A stretch of DNA of 7,294 bases. It comes from Thermoplasmatota archaeon (lineage in GTDB: Archaea > Thermoplasmatota > E2 > DHVEG-1). Made by a program: the position numbers and the translations under genes. The stretch's first letter is position 1. Each line of letters starts with the position of its first letter. Positions 4,960 to 7,294 of this stretch are shown here, in pieces. The stretch spans positions 1 to 7,294 of the forward strand of contig JALHTX010000036.1 in the NCBI GenBank assembly GCA_022866015.1, written 5' to 3'. The notes below the pieces were generated by a model. It was not told where the DNA came from, did no database searches, and saw only the letters and a program-made list of their open reading frames with translations.

Positions 4960-6225
4960 TTATTCATTTTTAAACTTAAGCAAATCAAATAAATTATAAT
5001 GATGAATTTTATTCCACTCAGCACTGTGTTTAGAATCAGAAAATGATAAAAGCATATCCCCCGTTTCTGGACATGCAACCCATTGATACATTGGTTTGTA
5101 TCTTTTTTTTGATATTTTTTGACTAAAAGCTAAAAAAATATTAGTATTCCCCTGATATATATCTCTAAGCATTAGCATTGAATTTTCTAAATTTACTTCA
5201 CCAAATTTTTTCTCAATTTCTTTGCTTAATGTTTTATAGTGATTCCAAGATATGTAAATAGGAAGAACATCACCAAGATATTGTTGTCTTGTAAACATAT
5301 TTATAAAATTTATAATACCATTTGGTTCATATTTGCTTCTTTGTGTTTTTGCGGTTTCAGGATTAATAAAAAAATTTGTTCGTCTTACACAATTTTTAAT
5401 ACTCCAAAAGGGATAATTAAATTCATTTGGGGAATTCCATTCATTTATTATTGAAAGATGTGCTGTTTGTTCAAGGATATAGCCAACGGGTGTATTACCA
5501 TCTGAGATTAAGAAATTAAAACCACTTGTCTTATCTTTATTCAACAATGTTATTGCTTCCTGAGCTGAAGAAGAATAGGCTAACGCTCTATTTAGTCTTA
5601 AAACAACTGGTATCCCGTTTAATGTTCCATCGTTATTCCAAGACCAAGTATAACTTATTGCTAATCCCTTCTCATTGATACCTCCATGACATACAAATCC
5701 TGCCATTGTTGGATACATAAATGCATATCCTTTCTCAGGTTGTGCAATTATAAGAATTGAGTTGTCTTGAATGTTCTTTGTCGTAATAGGATCTTTTGCA
5801 GAATATGAAACATCATAACTTCTCCAATGATATAACTTTTTATTTTTTGTCGCATTCCCCCAGATAGAAACTCCACAACAAGAATTATATAAATATTCAC
5901 CAATTATCCAAATCAATCCAATATCATCAATTGACATTTCTAATGCATCACTTAATCCCTCCATTTCTTTCAAGTAATTATTTGGAACATATTCTTTCAT
6001 TGTTTTCCAGGTATTTTGTAAAATAGTAAAGTCTACCTTTTGTTTTCTAGCTAAATCCATCGTTGCTCGTAAATTTTGTTTACATTCTGTCTTTAATAAA
6101 GTGCCGTGCTGATATCCCATTTCATAATGAGATCCCTTCAGATATAGCAATGTTAATCCGGCATTTTTTTCCACCCTTCCTTTTCCACATATTGTAAATT
6201 TTTTAGACCTAAATGGTTTCATCAT
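4960..6225 (-). CDS. C45-family Ntn hydrolase / acyltransferase-like protein (cysteine form, no signal peptide)
   Basis: This 421-residue protein is an intact homologue of the acyl-CoA:6-aminopenicillanic acid acyltransferase family (peptidase C45), which self-cleaves to expose a Cys nucleophile and acts on amide bonds. Visible motifs in order are YEMGYQHG (34-41), the nucleophile region NSCCGVSIWGNAT with Cys116 as likely nucleophile and Cys117 beside it, HWRSYD (133-138; family usually GRNLD), GGINEKGLAIS (181-191), FLISDG then GYILEQTAH, WNHYKTLSKEIE, and QWVACPETGDM near the C-terminus. It starts MMKPFRSKK with no hydrophobic segment, so it is probably cytosolic, unlike the exported paralog at 2461-3777. 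There is no Shine-Dalgarno; a TATA-like box about 27 nt before the ATG suggests a leaderless transcript. Natural substrates of archaeal and bacterial C45 proteins are mostly unknown, so acyltransferase versus amidase/peptidase activity cannot be decided. Confidence 0.9.
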   Translation of the reverse strand: MMKPFRSKKFTICGKGRVEKNAGLTLLYLKGSHYEMGYQHGTLLKTECKQNLRATMDLARKQKVDFTILQNTWKTMKEYVPNNYLKEMEGLSDALEMSIDDIGLIWIIGEYLYNSCCGVSIWGNATKNKKLYHWRSYDVSYSAKDPITTKNIQDNSILIIAQPEKGYAFMYPTMAGFVCHGGINEKGLAISYTWSWNNDGTLNGIPVVLRLNRALAYSSSAQEAITLLNKDKTSGFNFLISDGNTPVGYILEQTAHLSIINEWNSPNEFNYPFWSIKNCVRRTNFFINPETAKTQRSKYEPNGIINFINMFTRQQYLGDVLPIYISWNHYKTLSKEIEKKFGEVNLENSMLMLRDIYQGNTNIFLAFSQKISKKRYKPMYQWVACPETGDMLLSFSDSKHSAEWNKIHHYNLFDLLKFKNE

Positions 6226-6246
6226 GGCGATTATGAATTTGTTAGT

Positions 6247-6258
6247 ATTATAAATAAA
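6247..6258 (-). promoter_or_regulatory. TATA-like box placing a leaderless start for the C45 gene
   Basis: The minus strand reads TTTATTTATAAT, preceded by an A-rich stretch. Its centre is about 27 nt from the ATG at 6225, which would put transcription start at or within a few bases of the start codon. No ribosome site precedes that ATG, consistent with a leaderless mRNA. Confidence 0.45.
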
Positions 6259-6343
6259 TATTTTTGTAATAAACTTCTAACCTCAACTATTGAAATGACT
6301 AACATTATTTTAGCAATTTTTTAAATATTTTAAAAATGGAAAA

Positions 6344-6357
6344 TTTTATATATAAAA
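6344..6357 (+). promoter_or_regulatory. TATA box of the secreted orphan gene
   Basis: TTTTATATATAAAA, preceded by a purine-rich AAAAATGGAAAA that could serve as a BRE, lies 50-63 nt before the ATG at 6407. This would give a start near 6375-6380 and a leader of about 30 nt carrying AAAGGAGG (6391-6398). It shares the 181-nt gap 6226-6406 with the divergent C45 promoter. Confidence 0.5.
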
Positions 6358-6406
6358 ATTATATTATTATTTTGCTTTATTAAGGGGGTAAAAGGAGGAA
6401 AATAGC

Positions 6407-7294
6407 ATGTTTAAAGAGTTAGAAGATAAAAGAAAAAATATTTTAAAAAGTATTATTGTAGTATTTCTTTTATGCTCTACTACAATAATGATGCCGGTAG
6501 CAAACAGCTCTGAAGAAATAAAAAATTTAAATGAAAATGATTATGATTACGAATCGTCGATATCAAATTTTAAAGAAAGAACAATGAGCACTAACATAAT
6601 TTATTGGTTAAAATTCAATATTTTTCTGAATAAAATGGAACAAAAATATGGAGAAGAATGGAAAGAATCATTTTCAAAATTTTATTCCATCTCTGAGGAA
6701 TATTTTAATTCAATTCAATTACAGAACCCATATTCTATTTCTGAATGTAGTAAAATTTTAGATTCATTATTCACTCTGATTCAACAAGACAGTTCAATAA
6801 AAGATAGCCCAGAAGATTTTTCAAATAGCGCTATTGAATCAGATCCATTCGACGATTACTGGACTATATGGAAAAGTTATGTCGAAGGAATGGATCAAAC
6901 ATTAATACAATTAAATTGGCCTTATAATTTCAATAATTATGAGGAATGGTGGTTCTGGGCTACAGGGGAGGGTTATGGTACTCTATATCAAAATATGAAT
7001 AAGGATCTGAAAGCTGCGATGTTCTGGGCTGCTCTTGGAACAGCGGGAATTCCCGTTTGCGCTGGTGTAGCATTTACAATGACTAAGGCGGCATATTCGT
7101 CATATATAGATTTTTTGCTTAATAGAGGTGAGGCAGTAGTATGGCATGAAGCTTTAGCAACAAGATCCATTGATATCGTTATTTACGTTACAGATATATT
7201 CGGAAATAAAATTGATGGTTTAAATATAACTGCAACAAATGTCGAAGTACCTGAATCGTATACATCAACATTATATACTCGACATAATCTTGAT
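6407..7294 (+). CDS. Unrecognised secreted or membrane protein, 3'-truncated by window edge
   Basis: The frame is open for 296 codons from ATG at 6407 to the end of the window. AAAGGAGG at 6391-6398, 8 nt upstream, fixes the start. I do not recognise the family. Residues 1-11 are charged, and ~12-33 are hydrophobic (ILKSIIVVFLLCSTTIMMPVA), a signal peptide or membrane anchor. Residues ~34-150 are acidic and probably helical. An aromatic-rich stretch follows, with WTIW (152-155), NW (170-171) and EEWWFWATGEGYGTLYQ (179-195). Residues ~203-228 are Ala/Gly-rich and hydrophobic, possibly a second membrane or hairpin segment. From ~254 the sequence turns beta-like (SIDIVIYVTDIFGNKIDGLNITATN), resembling the start of an Ig-like or carboxypeptidase-regulatory-like extracellular domain. 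This points to a surface protein. The gene is divergent from the cytosolic C45 hydrolase; a functional link is not shown. Confidence 0.8.
   Translation, partial: MFKELEDKRKNILKSIIVVFLLCSTTIMMPVANSSEEIKNLNENDYDYESSISNFKERTMSTNIIYWLKFNIFLNKMEQKYGEEWKESFSKFYSISEEYFNSIQLQNPYSISECSKILDSLFTLIQQDSSIKDSPEDFSNSAIESDPFDDYWTIWKSYVEGMDQTLIQLNWPYNFNNYEEWWFWATGEGYGTLYQNMNKDLKAAMFWAALGTAGIPVCAGVAFTMTKAAYSSYIDFLLNRGEAVVWHEALATRSIDIVIYVTDIFGNKIDGLNITATNVEVPESYTSTLYTRHNLD

Noticed and set aside
4878..5078. Minus-strand frame overlapping the 3' end of the cytosolic C45 gene and the intergenic gap
   Set aside because: It is mostly A/T-driven Lys, Tyr and Ile codons and overlaps conserved C45 C-terminal sequence. 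The nearby AAAAGGAG at about 4912-4919 (minus) is not followed by a usable start codon.
5239..5454. Plus-strand frame of 71 codons inside the C45 gene
   Set aside because: It is antisense to conserved C45 sequence, with no ribosome site or recognisable product.
6988..7170. Minus-strand frame inside the secreted orphan gene
   Set aside because: It is antisense to a continuous 296-codon frame that has a strong promoter and ribosome site.
1..7294. tRNA or rRNA genes, CRISPR arrays, insertion sequences, attachment sites
   Set aside because: I found no tRNA-like cloverleaf, no regularly spaced direct repeats, no transposase-like reading frame, and no paired terminal repeats in reading both strands.

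Overview
The window is AT-rich and holds five protein genes plus one recoding or nonsense event. It looks archaeal, with moderate confidence. TTTATATA-type boxes sit at TATA distance upstream of several genes, strong Shine-Dalgarno motifs occur (GGAGGAGG, AAAGGAGG), and one gene appears leaderless. The protein families (B12-binding radical SAM enzymes, C45 Ntn hydrolases, a secreted orphan) fit AT-rich archaea such as Thermoplasmatota or Asgard lineages, but the sequence alone does not fix the lineage, and a bacterium is not excluded.

Layout. (1) 1-656, minus: 5' part of a B12-binding radical SAM enzyme, cut by the window edge. (2) 827-2287, plus: a second, divergent B12-binding radical SAM enzyme. 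(3) 2461-3777, plus: a secreted C45-family (penicillin acyltransferase-like) N-terminal nucleophile hydrolase, interrupted once by an in-frame TGA at 2869-2871. (4) 3788-4711, minus: a D-isomer-specific 2-hydroxyacid dehydrogenase that converges on gene 3 with a 10-nt gap. It probably starts at an ATT codon and lacks the usual catalytic glutamate. (5) 4960-6225, minus: a second C45 hydrolase without a signal peptide, paralogous to gene 3. (6) 6407-7294, plus: N-terminal part of an unrecognised secreted or membrane protein that runs off the window.

The main observation is in gene 3. The TGA falls exactly where the intact paralog (gene 5) has Cys116, which by family spacing is the autoproteolytic and catalytic nucleophile. 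The frame stays open and conserved for 301 codons after it. All four genes with visible ends stop with TAA, and no other in-frame TGA occurs in roughly 1,900 codons. This fits a selenocysteine-containing Ntn hydrolase next to its cysteine paralog. A recent nonsense mutation or a base-call error at that codon is the main alternative. A 5-bp GC-rich hairpin begins two bases after the TGA, but I found no convincing archaeal-type SECIS element.

How the genes work together is not clear. The two hydrolases look like an exported and a cytosolic version of one amidase/acyltransferase, with a dehydrogenase between them. No substrate or shared pathway can be read from the sequence.
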